From: Filosporella fistucella
Lineage: Eukaryota > Ascomycota > Leotiomycetes > Helotiales
Assembly: GCA_030077755.1 (NCBI GenBank)
Contig: JAQJZZ010000002.1
Coordinates: 496,001-560,000 of the forward strand
Direction: 5' to 3'
DNA: 64,000 nucleotides
The notes under the pieces were generated by a model. That model saw nothing but the letters and a program-made list of their open reading frames with translations. It did not search any database and was not told the DNA's origin. Shown here piece after piece: positions 24,320-35,600 of this stretch (the first letter of the stretch is position 1; the number at the start of each line of letters is the position of its first letter). Made by a program: the position numbers and the translations under genes.

Positions 24320-25992
24320 ATGTCGGACCTCCCTCGCAAAAACGACTTCGACACAGAAGATGTACAAAGACACGATGTCGCAAGTCCTCAAGAAATCGAC
24401 CCTGAAAGTGGCGTCAAACGAGGACTCAAAACCCGTCATTTGAGCATGATGGCTCTTGCAGGAATTATAGGCCCAGGTCTACTCGTCGGTTCAGGAGGAG
24501 CTTTAGCAAGTGGTGGCCCAGCATCCTTATTAATCGGCTTTGGAGTTATTGGCATAATCGCATTCAGCATCATGCAATCGCTAGGCGAGATTACAACTCT
24601 GTATCCCAGCGGAGGCGCTTTCACCACGCTTGCGGATCGGTTCGTGGATAAGGCATTTGGTGTTGCTGTAGGGTGGAATTATTTTATTATTTGGGCTGCT
24701 GTTTTGGCGAATGAGTATAATGCCGTTTCATCAATTTTTGTCTTTTGGAGTGATAAGGTACCGTTATGGGGATACTTTCTTATATTTTGGTTTGCTTTTT
24801 TGGCTTTTCAACTGCTGGGAGTTGAGGCTTTTGGGGAAGCAGAATTTTGGCTTGCGTAAGTTTAAACGAATCGAGCATCTGGTGTCACTGACCTAACTTG
24901 TTCTCGATGTTCAGTCTTCTCAAACTCGGTGGGCTGGTTGCGTATTTCTTCTTTTCGATAGTGTACGCAGCTGGAGGTCTCAGAGGTCAAGACGAGGCTC
25001 TAGGATTCCGCTACTGGCATAACCCAGGTGCCTTCGCCGACGGCTTCAGAGGAGTAGCCAAAGTCTTCGTTTTCTGTTCTACCTTTTACGCAGGAGTTGA
25101 GTCTGTTGCGGTTGCAGCCACGGAGACGAGAAACCCAAGGCATGCTGTTCCGCTCGCGATAAGACAGGTGTTCTGGCGAATTATCTTTATATACATGGGT
25201 TCGGCCTTTTTCTTCGGCTTGACCTGTCCGGCAAACGCAGAAGGCCTAATCAAAGGGGGCAGCAGAGCTCTTAAATCTCCAATGACGATAGCAATCCAGA
25301 ATGCTGGGTGGGAAGGAGGTGTGCACTTAGTAAATGCCTTCATCTTCGCAACTTGTCTCTCAGCAGTCAACAGCTCCATATACATCGGTTCTCGAACCAT
25401 TCTCTTCATGGCGCAGGACCACAAAGCCCCGAGATTTCTGGGGTATACGGACAAACGAGGTGTACCAATCTACGCCATCATTTTCACGAACCTATTTGGT
25501 GCGTTGGCAATGATGAACGTCAATACGGGAGCTGGAGCAGCATACTCATACATCGTTAACCTCAGTGGTGTATCTACATTCCTAGTCTGGGGCGCCATCT
25601 CCTTCATCCACATCCGATTCCGTCGTGCTTGGATCACCCAGGGCCGCTCCATCGATTCATTGCCATTCAAGTCCTTCCTCTATCCATACAACGCCTATTT
25701 CGGCCTCTTCGCCAATATTTTCCTCGCTTTCGTACAAGGATGGACTACGTTGTCTCCTTTCGATGCTGGGAACTTTGTGGATGCGTACATTCTTCTGCCG
25801 CTTTTCCCTATCATATACTTTGGGTATAAATTTTCTTTCAAAACTAGGTATTGGAGATTGGATGAGATTGATCTGGATTCGGGGAGGAGAGTAGATTTGG
25901 ATGCGGAGAGGGAGTCGGAGTATGCGTCTGGGTCTGAAGAGGGTGTGGTGTTGAAACAGCCCCTATGGAAGAGGCTTGCGAAGAATTTTTGA
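24320..25992 (+). CDS. Amino-acid permease (APC superfamily, fungal AAP/YAT type)
   Basis: This plasma-membrane permease imports amino acids by proton symport. Exons are 24320-24855 and 24915-25992 (537 aa). After a hydrophilic N-tail, VKRGLKTRHLSMMALAGIIGPGLLVGSGGAL carries the helix-1 substrate-backbone binding loop typical of the family. Later marks are GEITTLYPSGGAFTTLADRFVD, VGWNYFIIWAAVLANEY, a helix-6 FYAGVESVAVAATETRNPRHAVP and RTILFMAQDHKAPRFLGYTDKRGVP. About 12 hydrophobic helices are visible and the C-tail is short and acidic. The ATG at 24320 is the first in frame after upstream non-coding sequence. Substrate specificity cannot be read from sequence alone. Confidence 0.95.
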
Positions 25993-27096
25993 GTACTGTT
26001 AACTTCTGATATCGTTGTTAAGAGTATAAATGTGTTTGGAAACTGGAGTCTGCTTCAATCCTTGTCCACGATATGGCCAGTAGGGATAATGGAACTAGAT
26101 CCAATTCAGTGGGGTGCAGCTGAGGATGAGCTAGATGTCAAGGATATGTAAATACTAGAAAGATGTTCAACGAAAATACTTTCGACCCTACGTATTCAAT
26201 ATTTCGACTCACTCTTCTTGCTCCCGCAAGTTCCTTCCCTCTCACATCTTCTCTGTCACCTATCAAGTCCCGATTAGTCCCAAGTATTTGCACATTTGAA
26301 TGTAAATCTCTGCACAATATGGAAGGACCAGTTCCAGAATAGCGCTGTAGATAGATTCGAGGAATCGTCTCGTCCGTTGGCAAGGTGTCCGGTTGGAACA
26401 TTGATCACCTGACTCGCCTTTTTCCCAGCACACCCTTGTTCACTCCCTTGCTCGGATCCTCGCAAGTTTGCATGCCGCTAACCCAAATGGAATAACTCAC
26501 AGCAGGCCGCCAGCATATGCACCTCTTCCTCACCACCTTTGCACGTCAGCCATGACATGCACATCTCCCAAAAGGTATTCTTAGCCCCGAGGCTGCATAC
26601 GCTTGCATGCGCATATGCGCCGATCGAGCATCAGAACTACGAAACTCGGTGTCAAAACAGATTGATTACTTCCTTCCGTCGAGGCTTCCAATCAATCACT
26701 TATCCTCATATGATATGACGGATTCCATTTCCTCAGATCTCCATCAATATGTTGCACTCGGACAAGGGCGGACAAAGTAAGCAATCTGTTTGGTCTATAT
26801 TGCCTCACGAGTGCACTACGCCGCATGCAAGGCTATTCTGGCGGATACTTGCATTGGTTGAGTCGAACAATCTGCTGCAATGCTGTATTTTGCGAACGAT
26901 AGGTAATTACTTCTGCCTGGATCCTGCCTCGATTTTGCCTTGCACCGATGGGTATATAAGCTCAGCAGGATGTTCAACAATATGCTCTTTTCTCCATAAT
27001 TCTCATTCTTCTCATTCCATCCTTCTTATATCTTTACTATCATCTACCACTGTTTCTGCACTTCTGCTTTTGTCTATTTCGCTACCACAACTCAAG
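25993..27096. promoter_or_regulatory. Intergenic region and promoter of the AAA ATPase
   Basis: The region between two plus-strand genes ends with a TATATAA box (26953-26959) and a pyrimidine-rich leader before the ATG at 27097. An in-frame ATG at 26749 lies upstream of the TATA box and is unlikely to be the translation start. Confidence 0.55.
26953..26959 (+). promoter_or_regulatory. TATA box (TATATAA)
   Basis: TATATAA in the context GGTATATAAGC lies 138 bp before the chosen ATG of the AAA ATPase and is followed by a CT-rich leader. Confidence 0.6.
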
Positions 27097-28725
27097 ATGG
27101 GTGAACAACTCTCTGAGGATGTCTCCCGGCTTCAAGTCTTCAATGGCTTCAAGTCTCACTTCGGCCAAGGTCGAAGCAATACTGAAGCTACCATGATCGA
27201 AATCATCCGCAAAGCACATCCATCTCATCATATCACCTGTGCTGCAGCTCTCAAGTGCGACCTCCTAGGTTACGCTAATGCGGGACATGCTACTGCAACA
27301 CTCGATACTGATGAGCACGTTGATGCTACCCGCAACTATAAATCGCCAGGTCCACGTCTCCTGGGCAGACCTGGCAAACTCAAGAACCATAATCGTTTCG
27401 CTCGTTGGAGCTACGCATGGGAGGGAAATACCTATATCGTCTACGAGATAGAGTATCAAGAGCCTTTCAGACCTGTTATGAAAGTCTACTTTATCCTCTC
27501 ACCTCGCACTTCACTTTCTCCAACAACCACGCACCCCACTACCGACGCTCTGCTCCTCGCAGTTGGAACATGGACAACAGTACTTCATGATGAAATTTAC
27601 GTTTTCGACGATGGTACATGGACCAAAGACCGCGATCTTTACAAATCCGTCCAATCGTCCACTTGGCAAGACGTTATTCTCAATCCCACTATGAAAGCTT
27701 CGCTCATGGCCGACGTCGAAGGGTTTTTCCACAATCGTACTCTGTATAAATCTCTCTCTGTCCCATGGAAACGAGGCGTGATACTCCATGGCGTCCCAGG
27801 GAACGGTAAGACGATATCTATCAAGGCGCTCATCAATTCTCTCAACAACCTCCCTGAGCCTGTTCCCTCTCTATATGTCAAATCATTTACCGCATGCCAG
27901 GGAGAAAAGTATTCCATTTGCGAGATCTTCAGACAAGCTAGATTGATGGCTCCTTGTCTGCTCATATTCGAAGATCTAGACTCCTTGGTCACGAATAAGA
28001 CTCGTTCATACTTCCTGAACGAAGTCGATGGCTTAGAGTCGAATGATGGTATCCTAATGATAGGATCAACAAATCATCTTGATGCTCTCGATCCTGCCAT
28101 CTCCAAGCGACCCAGTCGTTTTGATCGGAAATATCACTTCAAGATTCCTGACGTCGAGGAAAGAGAATTGTATTGTGCTTTCTGGCGCAAGAAGATTGAG
28201 GAGAGTTGTGGTATGGTTGAGTTTCCAGAAGAATTGTGTCAGGTCATTGCGAAGTTAAGTGAGGGATTCAGTTTCGCGTACTTGAAGGAGTTATTTGTCA
28301 TCTCTTTGTTGACTATGGCTAGAGGTGGGTTGGTGGAGGAGGAAGAGGATGCAAAGATCACACATTCAGAGCCTGTTATTGTAGAGCATGAGACCCGCCC
28401 AGCTGCAGCAACTGCCGATACCGCTTCTTCTCCCTCGAACGAAATCGACAGTTTGAAAGAGAAAGAAGGGAAGAAAAAAAAGGAATCCAAGCCTAAACGC
28501 ACAATCCCGGATATCCCTATACCCGAGTCTGTCACAAACAACGCTTTCCTCAAGGTCTTAAGGCAGCAGTTACAGATCCTCCTTGATGAGATGGAAAGTA
28601 CAGCTGAAGAAGACTGGCCTAGTGGAAGGGCGAACGAAGGAGGCAGTGGAATGGGAGATTATGCGAGGCAACTGAGGATGTTGCAAGCACGAAATGCGGG
28701 AGAGAGTGATGATGAAGGAGTGTAA
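27097..28725 (+). CDS. AAA ATPase, Bcs1-like fungal family
   Basis: This is an AAA-type ATPase of the large Bcs1-like group expanded in moulds, whose members mostly lack a known substrate. It is a single exon of 542 aa from the ATG at 27097. That start is preferred because a TATA box lies just upstream and the preceding in-frame residues look like untranslated leader. The N-terminal 200 residues form the variable substrate-side region. The ATPase core has Walker A GVPGNGKT (232-239), Walker B LLIFEDLD (about 288-295), sensor-1 MIGSTNH and an arginine-finger-like RPSRFDRKYHF. A charged Lys/Glu-rich region (about 440-485) separates it from a C-terminal helix. No membrane anchor like that of mitochondrial Bcs1 is evident, so cell location is open. 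Confidence 0.9.
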   Translation: MGEQLSEDVSRLQVFNGFKSHFGQGRSNTEATMIEIIRKAHPSHHITCAAALKCDLLGYANAGHATATLDTDEHVDATRNYKSPGPRLLGRPGKLKNHNRFARWSYAWEGNTYIVYEIEYQEPFRPVMKVYFILSPRTSLSPTTTHPTTDALLLAVGTWTTVLHDEIYVFDDGTWTKDRDLYKSVQSSTWQDVILNPTMKASLMADVEGFFHNRTLYKSLSVPWKRGVILHGVPGNGKTISIKALINSLNNLPEPVPSLYVKSFTACQGEKYSICEIFRQARLMAPCLLIFEDLDSLVTNKTRSYFLNEVDGLESNDGILMIGSTNHLDALDPAISKRPSRFDRKYHFKIPDVEERELYCAFWRKKIEESCGMVEFPEELCQVIAKLSEGFSFAYLKELFVISLLTMARGGLVEEEEDAKITHSEPVIVEHETRPAAATADTASSPSNEIDSLKEKEGKKKKESKPKRTIPDIPIPESVTNNAFLKVLRQQLQILLDEMESTAEEDWPSGRANEGGSGMGDYARQLRMLQARNAGESDDEGV

Positions 28726-29478
28726 GTGGATCTAGGTGTATGTCGATTGGGTCGTTGGTACAAGTATATCGACTTGGGTATGGTCATAGGAATTTTGGGC
28801 CCTCTTCTTTGAGTTATGTGCTCGTTGAATTGTTTTGTAGTTGGTGAATGTCAACTGCTGCCTGCTAGAGTATACACTCACTCTCATATACGAATTTCAT
28901 CAATTTATCAATTATTCACATTCCGGCGTGGTGTGTTTCAAGTTCGATTCTGGTTAAACAATACATCACATGTGTACCTCCAGTGAATGTCTCGAGACTA
29001 CGTATTCTGTATATCAGATGTCGGTTGATGAGGAAGCTGAAAGTGATCTCTCTGCACTCACATTCACTCATTCTCTCCTTCCCAATCAAGCAGTGCCAAA
29101 ATTACCACCTCCGCAAATTTTGTTCCTCACTTTTTCAGTTTCAGATCATCAATTTCACATCATCTAATGTCACATCATCTACTGTCACATCATCAGTCTG
29201 CATCTCTTGACCCGATTATGCTGCTCAGATATGCTCAACACAAATGGGCCACATTTCTGGTCGCTTTCTCTTCGCTTCAAAGTTATACCTCCTTCTGACA
29301 GAACACGTAATGCTCCCACATGACCTCCGTTCCTTCCTTTCTCAACCAGGGTTCTATTGGCCATCTTCAGTCGATTTCCATTCCTTTTCTCCTTTTCATC
29401 TCGACCACACTCACTAGGTGTGGCAACGTCAACTTACCTACCTCGGCTTTCCTTTCATTTGAAATCAAGCCGCCAAAC
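28726..29478. other. Intergenic region, no gene seen
   Basis: This is the space between the AAA ATPase and a small plus-strand gene. Repeated CACATCATCT(A)ATGTCACATCATCTACTGTC-like units near 29157-29190 are the only pattern I noticed. Confidence 0.35.
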
Positions 29479-30341
29479 ATGGTTAACGTCAATGAGTCAC
29501 AACAGAAATCTTTCCATCAGCCTGCTGCAACGGGTTCTGCTCAGAAAGGCAAAGGAGCGGCATTGCGTGGCGGCGCAGGCGGAAATAGCAGGAAAACGTA
29601 AGTGAGCCTCTCAGATTTTTCTTGGCTCGCCTGCTACAAATCATTGCTACACACGAATCAATGTTTGCTCATTTTTCCCTACTAGAACTCAACCTCAAGT
29701 GAGGTTGAATACAGTGTCCTAAGAATCCTCAAGATTAATGGGAGCGGGGTCTTGTTGGAGTACACATCCGCTCGTTTTGCCATGTTACAACTTGCCGAAA
29801 GAGAAGAAAAGGGGTACCAACAGTAAATTTCTCAGCTAATGATGATGTCCATAGTGCCAAAAATAGGCGATACAGGGAGAGACAACGACAGAAGAAGAAG
29901 AAGAACAATAAGGAAGTTGCAGGACTACCCCGCTCGAAGCTCGAAGGCAAGTCTACAGTGTCATGGTTTGATTCTGCAGAGGTCTAACTAAATACTTCAG
30001 ATGATCCGAACTGGGCTTGGATCTCGGGTTTCCAAGAGGTTTTCTCTTCATTGGACAAGATCAACGAATTTGTCGAAATTACACTGTCTTGCTTGGAGAC
30101 TCCACCACATTTCAACGCGTCAGAGCTCATGCATTGGGCAAGACATTTATCCAAACGGGACCAGATCTATTCCTATGTCAAATGTTACGTGTCAGCAAAA
30201 GTAACATTCCCGCAGTGTTCTTTGGCGAAATATGCTAAAGTGGCTACAGCTGAACTCGTCCAGATCTGTAGGAGTTGGCAACACTCTATTTATGCCAAGC
30301 CTTTCACCCATTCCTGGCCAGGCTGTCCTAGAATGGCTTGA
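29479..30341 (+). CDS. Small basic protein of unknown function (183 aa)
   Basis: I do not recognise a family. The best model has exons 29479-29597, 29855-29946 and 30001-30341, all in phase. The ATG has good context (CAAACATGG). The N-terminal 40 residues are Gln/Gly/Lys-rich and probably disordered. The second exon encodes a very basic stretch (RRYRERQRQKKKKNN) that resembles a nuclear localisation or nucleic-acid-binding segment. The third exon encodes a more globular part with Trp and Cys residues (DDPNWAWISGFQEVF, ETPPHFNASELMHWARHLSK). The second intron would start with GC (GCAAGT) rather than GT, since using the nearby GT would hit a stop. The first intron (257 bp) could hide a tiny extra exon. 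Moderate confidence only. Confidence 0.5.
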
Positions 30342-30669
30342 CCCGAAATACTAGAGACATAAATTTTCTTATCCCACAATTACCAGTCTGAGTGTGAGAG
30401 TACGTAATACCGTCGTAGGAGAGGTAGAGCAGATGGGAATATGGTACACAAACGTTAATGCTGGCCATTCTTTATACGATATTGGGAAGACAGAAGGTGA
30501 TATATTACCACCTCAGCGAATAAAGTTTTCCGAACTCACATCGCTTTCCGCCTTCCAAGGCAACCCTGATGATTGTTGGTAGAAGTATAAAATCAACCTC
30601 AGTCTGGACCCTTATACTCAGCGAAAGATGGCTGCATGAGACTTTGAATATCTATGGATGCGATAGTAA
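30342..30669. other. Convergent spacer
   Basis: Short tail-to-tail spacer. An open frame at 30394-30582 has no family signature and lies where both 3' UTRs should be. Confidence 0.4.
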
Positions 30670-31483
30670 TTAATAATCCAAATCTCCCTGGATATCGTAA
30701 TACATATCCGACACCCCTCCACAACCCTCGCAAGGAAGAGAAACTCCATATGTACACTTATCACAAGTAGCACAATGCCACTCCCTCCAATCATTACACT
30801 CTCCACACTTAGGACAATGAGTAGTGTTTGAATCTTCTGTCCACTGTCCTCTGCAAAAAGAATGAAACCAATCCGTGCTTTTCTCGTCGTCGTCAATAAC
30901 ACCTAACCCATTCCTGAACAATTGCTTTTCCAACTCTCCTGTCTTCTCTGCTGAAATTCCAGGCGCCATCCATTCTCCTGCCCATTTACCCATCACTTCA
31001 TCCATCTCAGGATCAAACACATCATCTTTCGGTTCCGTCCCAACAGCGCTTCCAAAAGGCACACCTAGAAGCTTCGCGCACAACATCTTGATAACCGCAG
31101 GATTGGTAATATTCTCATAAGGAGATTGCTTGCCCTCCCGTGTAGAAATGGCATCTTGTTTATTCATCCAAGTCATGAAACATGGACTGACGCGCACACG
31201 GGACTTGCCGAAGAAAGAAGGCATGTTTTTCATGGGATTTTGGCAGGAAGTACAGGAACAAGCTGGGGAACAATTGGTGCCGTTTGAGGTGCATTTACAG
31301 GATGGGGTTTGGCAGGAGGTGGCACAAGAACAGGTTATTTCTGAGGGGTTGATGGGAGGGAATTGCGCCTAGTAGAATTAGCGGTGAGGAAAGGGGAATT
31401 GTGGAAGAGAGATTGGGGGTGGGCTGGAGGACCTCTGTTATGGGTGGATCATTGGGTGGTGGTGAATTATTGAGGTCTGACAT
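30670..31483 (-). CDS. Tesmin/TSO1-like CXC-domain protein with C-terminal zinc ribbon
   Basis: This is likely a zinc-binding, possibly DNA-binding protein. Exons are 31483-31433 and 31368-30670 (249 aa), joined at phase 0 with branch point CTAAT. Residues about 28-60 read [14 protein letters not shown], then [14 protein letters not shown], matching the Cys spacing of a CXC (CRC) motif: CxC, then CxC, then CxCxxCxN. The middle is unassigned ([20 protein letters not shown]). Near the C-terminus [20 protein letters not shown] and LPCEGCGG give four CxxC-type pairs suitable for zinc ribbons. Most CXC proteins have two CRC repeats; this one has one plus the ribbon region. The intron removes a frame break that would otherwise split the CXC domain, which supports the model. 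Confidence 0.7.
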
Positions 31484-31971
31484 TTTGAACTTGTCGGTAG
31501 ACTATCGGTAGTAATCTCTGTTTTGGTATCGAAGAATGAAGAGGAACTGAGTGAACAGGAGGGAAATAAATAGCCGGTAAGCTAAATTCTCGCCAAGTCG
31601 TGCTCTGCTTTGGTTGCCGCTTTTATTGCTCGAATTGGGATATGCTATTGAGTAAACAGAGTCAAAAAAAATCTGAATACTCAGTCCATTCAAGCTGTTA
31701 TTGAATGAAGTTTTATTGGGGCATCTTACATGTTTTAACCTTTTAGAATCAAGAAAAGTTGAGAATCAAAGCCGAGACGCCACCACAAAAGTGGGGCGAT
31801 GAGAAAATTATCACAGCAAAGCAGGCATAATTAAAGCGTGTTTCATTAGTATTAGCATGTGCTGAGAATGTGCTCCAAGAGAGACTCCGGTATAAGTCTC
31901 TATTTAGGAGTCGGTCAATAACGGGGAGAGGCTGCTTTGTATTTATACATCTATTTCATTCTCCCGGCCAT
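31484..31971. other. Intergenic region, no gene seen
   Basis: Sequence between the CXC gene and the transporter remnant. Nothing beyond AT-rich, A-tract-containing sequence was noted. Confidence 0.4.
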
Positions 31972-32592
31972 CTAGACTTTCTCAATATACTCCGCATCCA
32001 CATGATCTTTCATTCCATATTCAGCCATATCAGAGTTCGGATTGTCGTAACTGGAGATTGAAGACCCTTTGTCCCAAGGTAAAGCCGGCAGGCCTGAATT
32101 GCAACATCCTTTGATGAACAGGTAATCAATGTCTTCGAGTGTCTTGTTACTCGTTTCAGGGTAGAAGAAGTAGAAGATCGGGATGAAAGCACACTACGCA
32201 TACGTTAGTGGTCAAGAAGATAATAGGTTGCATCAGGTGCAATGTTGTACAGGGAAGATCTCTTACGTTAGTAGCCATAAGAATAAGGTAGGCTTTCCAC
32301 TGGAGTCTATTGATTATGATTGGTGTAATCATAACAATAGTGAAATTCCAAACCCAGTTGCTAGAAACTCCAGCGGCAGCCCTTTGCTCAAGCTTCCAGA
32401 GGTAGAATCTCAGGCACGTACACTCACGGAACAGAATTAACAGTCTTACCAAATATCAACATATAGAAAAAGAAAGCCTCACTTCCAGAAGCTGTCTGTT
32501 TGGCAACCGATGTTCTTTGGAAGGATAGAAGGATAGAAGGATAGCAATCATCATCGTAGAAATCCAAGACCAGCACAGCGGCTTATTGTATC
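31972..32592 (-). pseudogene. Decayed C-terminal fragment of an MFS sugar transporter
   Basis: Translating the minus strand gives, in pieces, RTSVAKQTASGSEAFFFYML, VYVPEILPLEA, then AAGVSSNWVWNFTIVMITP, and after an intact small intron FIPIFYFFYPETSNKTLEDI. This is the classic helix 10-12 region of a fungal sugar porter. It ends at a natural stop (31972-31974). Four lesions are visible: a third AAGGATAG unit (32521-32544) that shifts frame, a TGA at 32424-32426 where the family has Trp, a TGA at 32388-32390 where the family has Arg (EARAKG), and a one-base loss just after. The fragment begins at an apparent splice acceptor, 31 bp from the stop of the neighbouring oxoprolinase. The N-terminal two thirds are missing. 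Confidence 0.85.
32521..32544. repeat. Tandem repeat AAGGATAG x3
   Basis: Three perfect 8-bp units lie inside the transporter remnant. Two units would keep the reading frame, so the third looks like a slippage insertion that broke it. Confidence 0.8.
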
Positions 32593-32623
32593 CTGCAAAA
32601 TTTTAAATACTTATAATCTAACC

Positions 32624-35600
32624 CTAATTCGTTTCTTGTTGCATCTTATACCGATCAACTGAGCCATTGGCTCTAAAAATTCCATTCTTAACCGCACTCT
32701 CCAATTTTCGGTCCGCAGTCTCAGCTCCCCAGGCTCCACCGCCAGGAGTGCATATCACGATTCTATCCCCTCTCCCCATCTTCACCGTCGCCTTCCCTCC
32801 AAGACTAATTCTACTCTCCCCGTCTCCGTCCCCGTTCTTCCTGATCCAGATATTCTTTCCTAGAGCACCAGCTCCGCCACCCTCCATGCCATACGGCCGA
32901 TGACTGCGACGCTCCGACAAGATGGAGCATTGAACAGGCACCAGGAATTCGATATCCCGCACCACGCCCTCGCCGCCTGGGTGGAATCCTACGCCTCCAG
33001 AGCCATGCCGAAGCGAAAACTCTCGCAATATACAAGGATACCTCTTCTCAAAGATCTCAGGGTCCGTGATGCGCGTGTTGGTCATGTGGGTGTGAAGCCC
33101 ACTCTGGCCATCCCATGTTGGGCCGGCACCTACCCCACCAGCGATGGTCTCGTAGTAACCAAAACCTTTAACATGGCTCCCATCCTCAGCCTTGCCACCT
33201 GTGCCAAACGTCATGTTATTGCAGCAGCCCTGAGAAGCTGCACAAGCGTGGAAGGCCTTCAGAATGACGTCTGTGATCCGTTGTGAAGTGAGGACGTTCC
33301 CGCCCACGACTCCCATGCCTTTTGAAGGCGACAGGAGCGAATGAGGTGGGACTCGGATATCGATTGGATTGAGACAGCCTTGGTTGAGCGGGATTTCTGA
33401 CTTGATGAGAGCACGCAAACAGTAGATTATTGCCGAGTGCGTAATTGCAATAGGAGCATTGGTGTTGCCAAAAACCTCGCAGCCAGTTCCCGTAAAATCG
33501 AAAATTGCTTCGCCCTTGGAGCTTTCAATTGTAATCTTCAGTGCAATAGGTGTCCCATCATCCATATAGTCGATGGATTTCAGAACAGGCCCCAGAGTCT
33601 TCGACGTCTTTTTGAGGAGCTCACGAACTGCGATCTCGGCTGTGCTTTGGATTGCGTACATGTAGCTGTGGACACACTTTAAGCCATACTCTTGAATCAA
33701 CCCATTTATTAGTGTGATTCCTTTCTGGTTTGCTGCAACTTGGGCTCGCAGGTCAGATAAATTGTCTTCTAGACAGCGAGTCCCAGAGCAGCCCTCAAAC
33801 CTGGCAGGATCTTTCAAAAGCAGCTGCGTCATTCTCTCCTCGTTGAAATGACCGCCACTAACAAGCTTCTCTGCCTCGATTGCAGCGCCTTCTTGCCATA
33901 ACTCTGTGCTTGTAGGTGGCATTGATCCGGGAAGACATCCTCCGATATCTGCGTGGTGCCCTCTGGACGCAACATAGAAAACAATCTCATCGTCTTGGAA
34001 TACAGGTGTAATGACGGTAATATCAGGCAAGTGAGTGCCTCCGCAGGATGGATGGTTGGAGACCAAGACGTCACCTTGTTGAAGCTTTCCAGCCCAGTGC
34101 TTGTGCTGGTATCGAACAGCAAATTGCATTGAGCCAAGATGCACGGGGACGTGAGGCGCATTGGCCACGAGTCCACCATCGGGGGAAAACAATGCACAAG
34201 AAAAGTCCAGACGCTCCTTGATGTTGGTGGAAACCGAAGTCTTTTGGAGGGTTCGCCCCATTTGCTCAGCGATAGACATGAACCTGTTACCAAAAATGGA
34301 GAGCTGGATAGGATTGATGCTTTTCTCACTGGACTCGATATGGGAATCAAGAGCCATTGTCTTTTCTTTGAGATCGATCAATACACATCTTTCGAGAATG
34401 TTTGCTATAGCTCCAGGAACGACAATGATAGTTTGAGTTTGGTCAATGATAATTGCTGGGCCATGGATACGAGATCCAACCTCAAGATCCTCAAGTTTGA
34501 AGATTGGGGTGTCAATGTGGCCGTTGGCTGAATCAAAGTAGATCTGGGAAATCCCTTGGATGTCGTCTAGCGAAACTTCCTTTGGTATGCTTTCTTTCAT
34601 CTATGGTGACGTATGTTAGCTACTAGAAGCTGAAGAAGAAGGTTATACAGACCTGAACGAATGGACTTTTCTCCCATTGATTAGCTGTGGATCCAATACT
34701 TCTGACACGAATATCATCAACTAGGATAGGCTTCTCCTTTGTCATAAACCCAAATTCAACTTGATGTCTCTTCTCAAATTCCTTTGCAAAATTCCAGTCC
34801 TCACCCTTGAGAATCATGAAAGAGGTACTTGTACCAGCAAGGCGCATATGGAGGTATAATTCGTGTCGGATATTTTTTCTTGGGAATCCTTGAGACTCAA
34901 GCTCAGCTGTTGATTGCAGAGCCAGTTCCTCGAGCTTCGCCTGAAAACTGTCTTGAGTGGAAGCATTAAAAACATCTGCAGAAGGCTGTTGGATCTCATT
35001 GACCACATCAGCCAGAGCCATTCCGTACGCAGACAAAATGGAAGAATATTTGTGAATAATGATCCTGGAAATACCCAGAACAGCTGCTACCGAGCAAGCG
35101 TGTTGGCCGCCTGCGCCACCAAAACAAGCAAGGTTATGAACTGCAGTATTGTAACCACAACCTTCGGTCAGCGAACGGATTGGGCGCGACATGGACTCAT
35201 CGGCCACTTTCAAGAAACCAAGAGCAACGTCCTCCGGGGTGAATTCGATGCGGCCCTTTGAGCGCTGCTCCCCATTGATACGATCAGTGAGCTCCGTAAA
35301 CCGTTCTATTACTATATCTTTATCAAGGGGCTGGTCTTCATTGGGGCCAAATATTTTTGGAAAGTATTCAGGCAAAAGTTTACCCAAGAAAAGGTTTGCA
35401 TCGGTAATTGTGAGAGGGCCGCCTTTTCTGTAGCATGCCGGCCCCGGATGTGCCGATGCTGACTCGGGGCCGACAAAGAACAGTCCATTTCTCCAGAACA
35501 GCATAGACCCGCCGCCTGCTGCAACCGTGTTGATATCTAATTGTGGCGATTGGATGGATACGCCGGCGGTTGTGGTTTCAAAGGCATGTTCGTATGTGCC

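Noticed and set aside
30394..30582. Open frame between two convergent genes
   Set aside because: It is short, has no start context, and lies where 3' UTRs are expected.
32183..32440. Plus-strand open frame over the transporter remnant
   Set aside because: The minus strand gives clear transporter helices; the plus-strand frame is a shadow.
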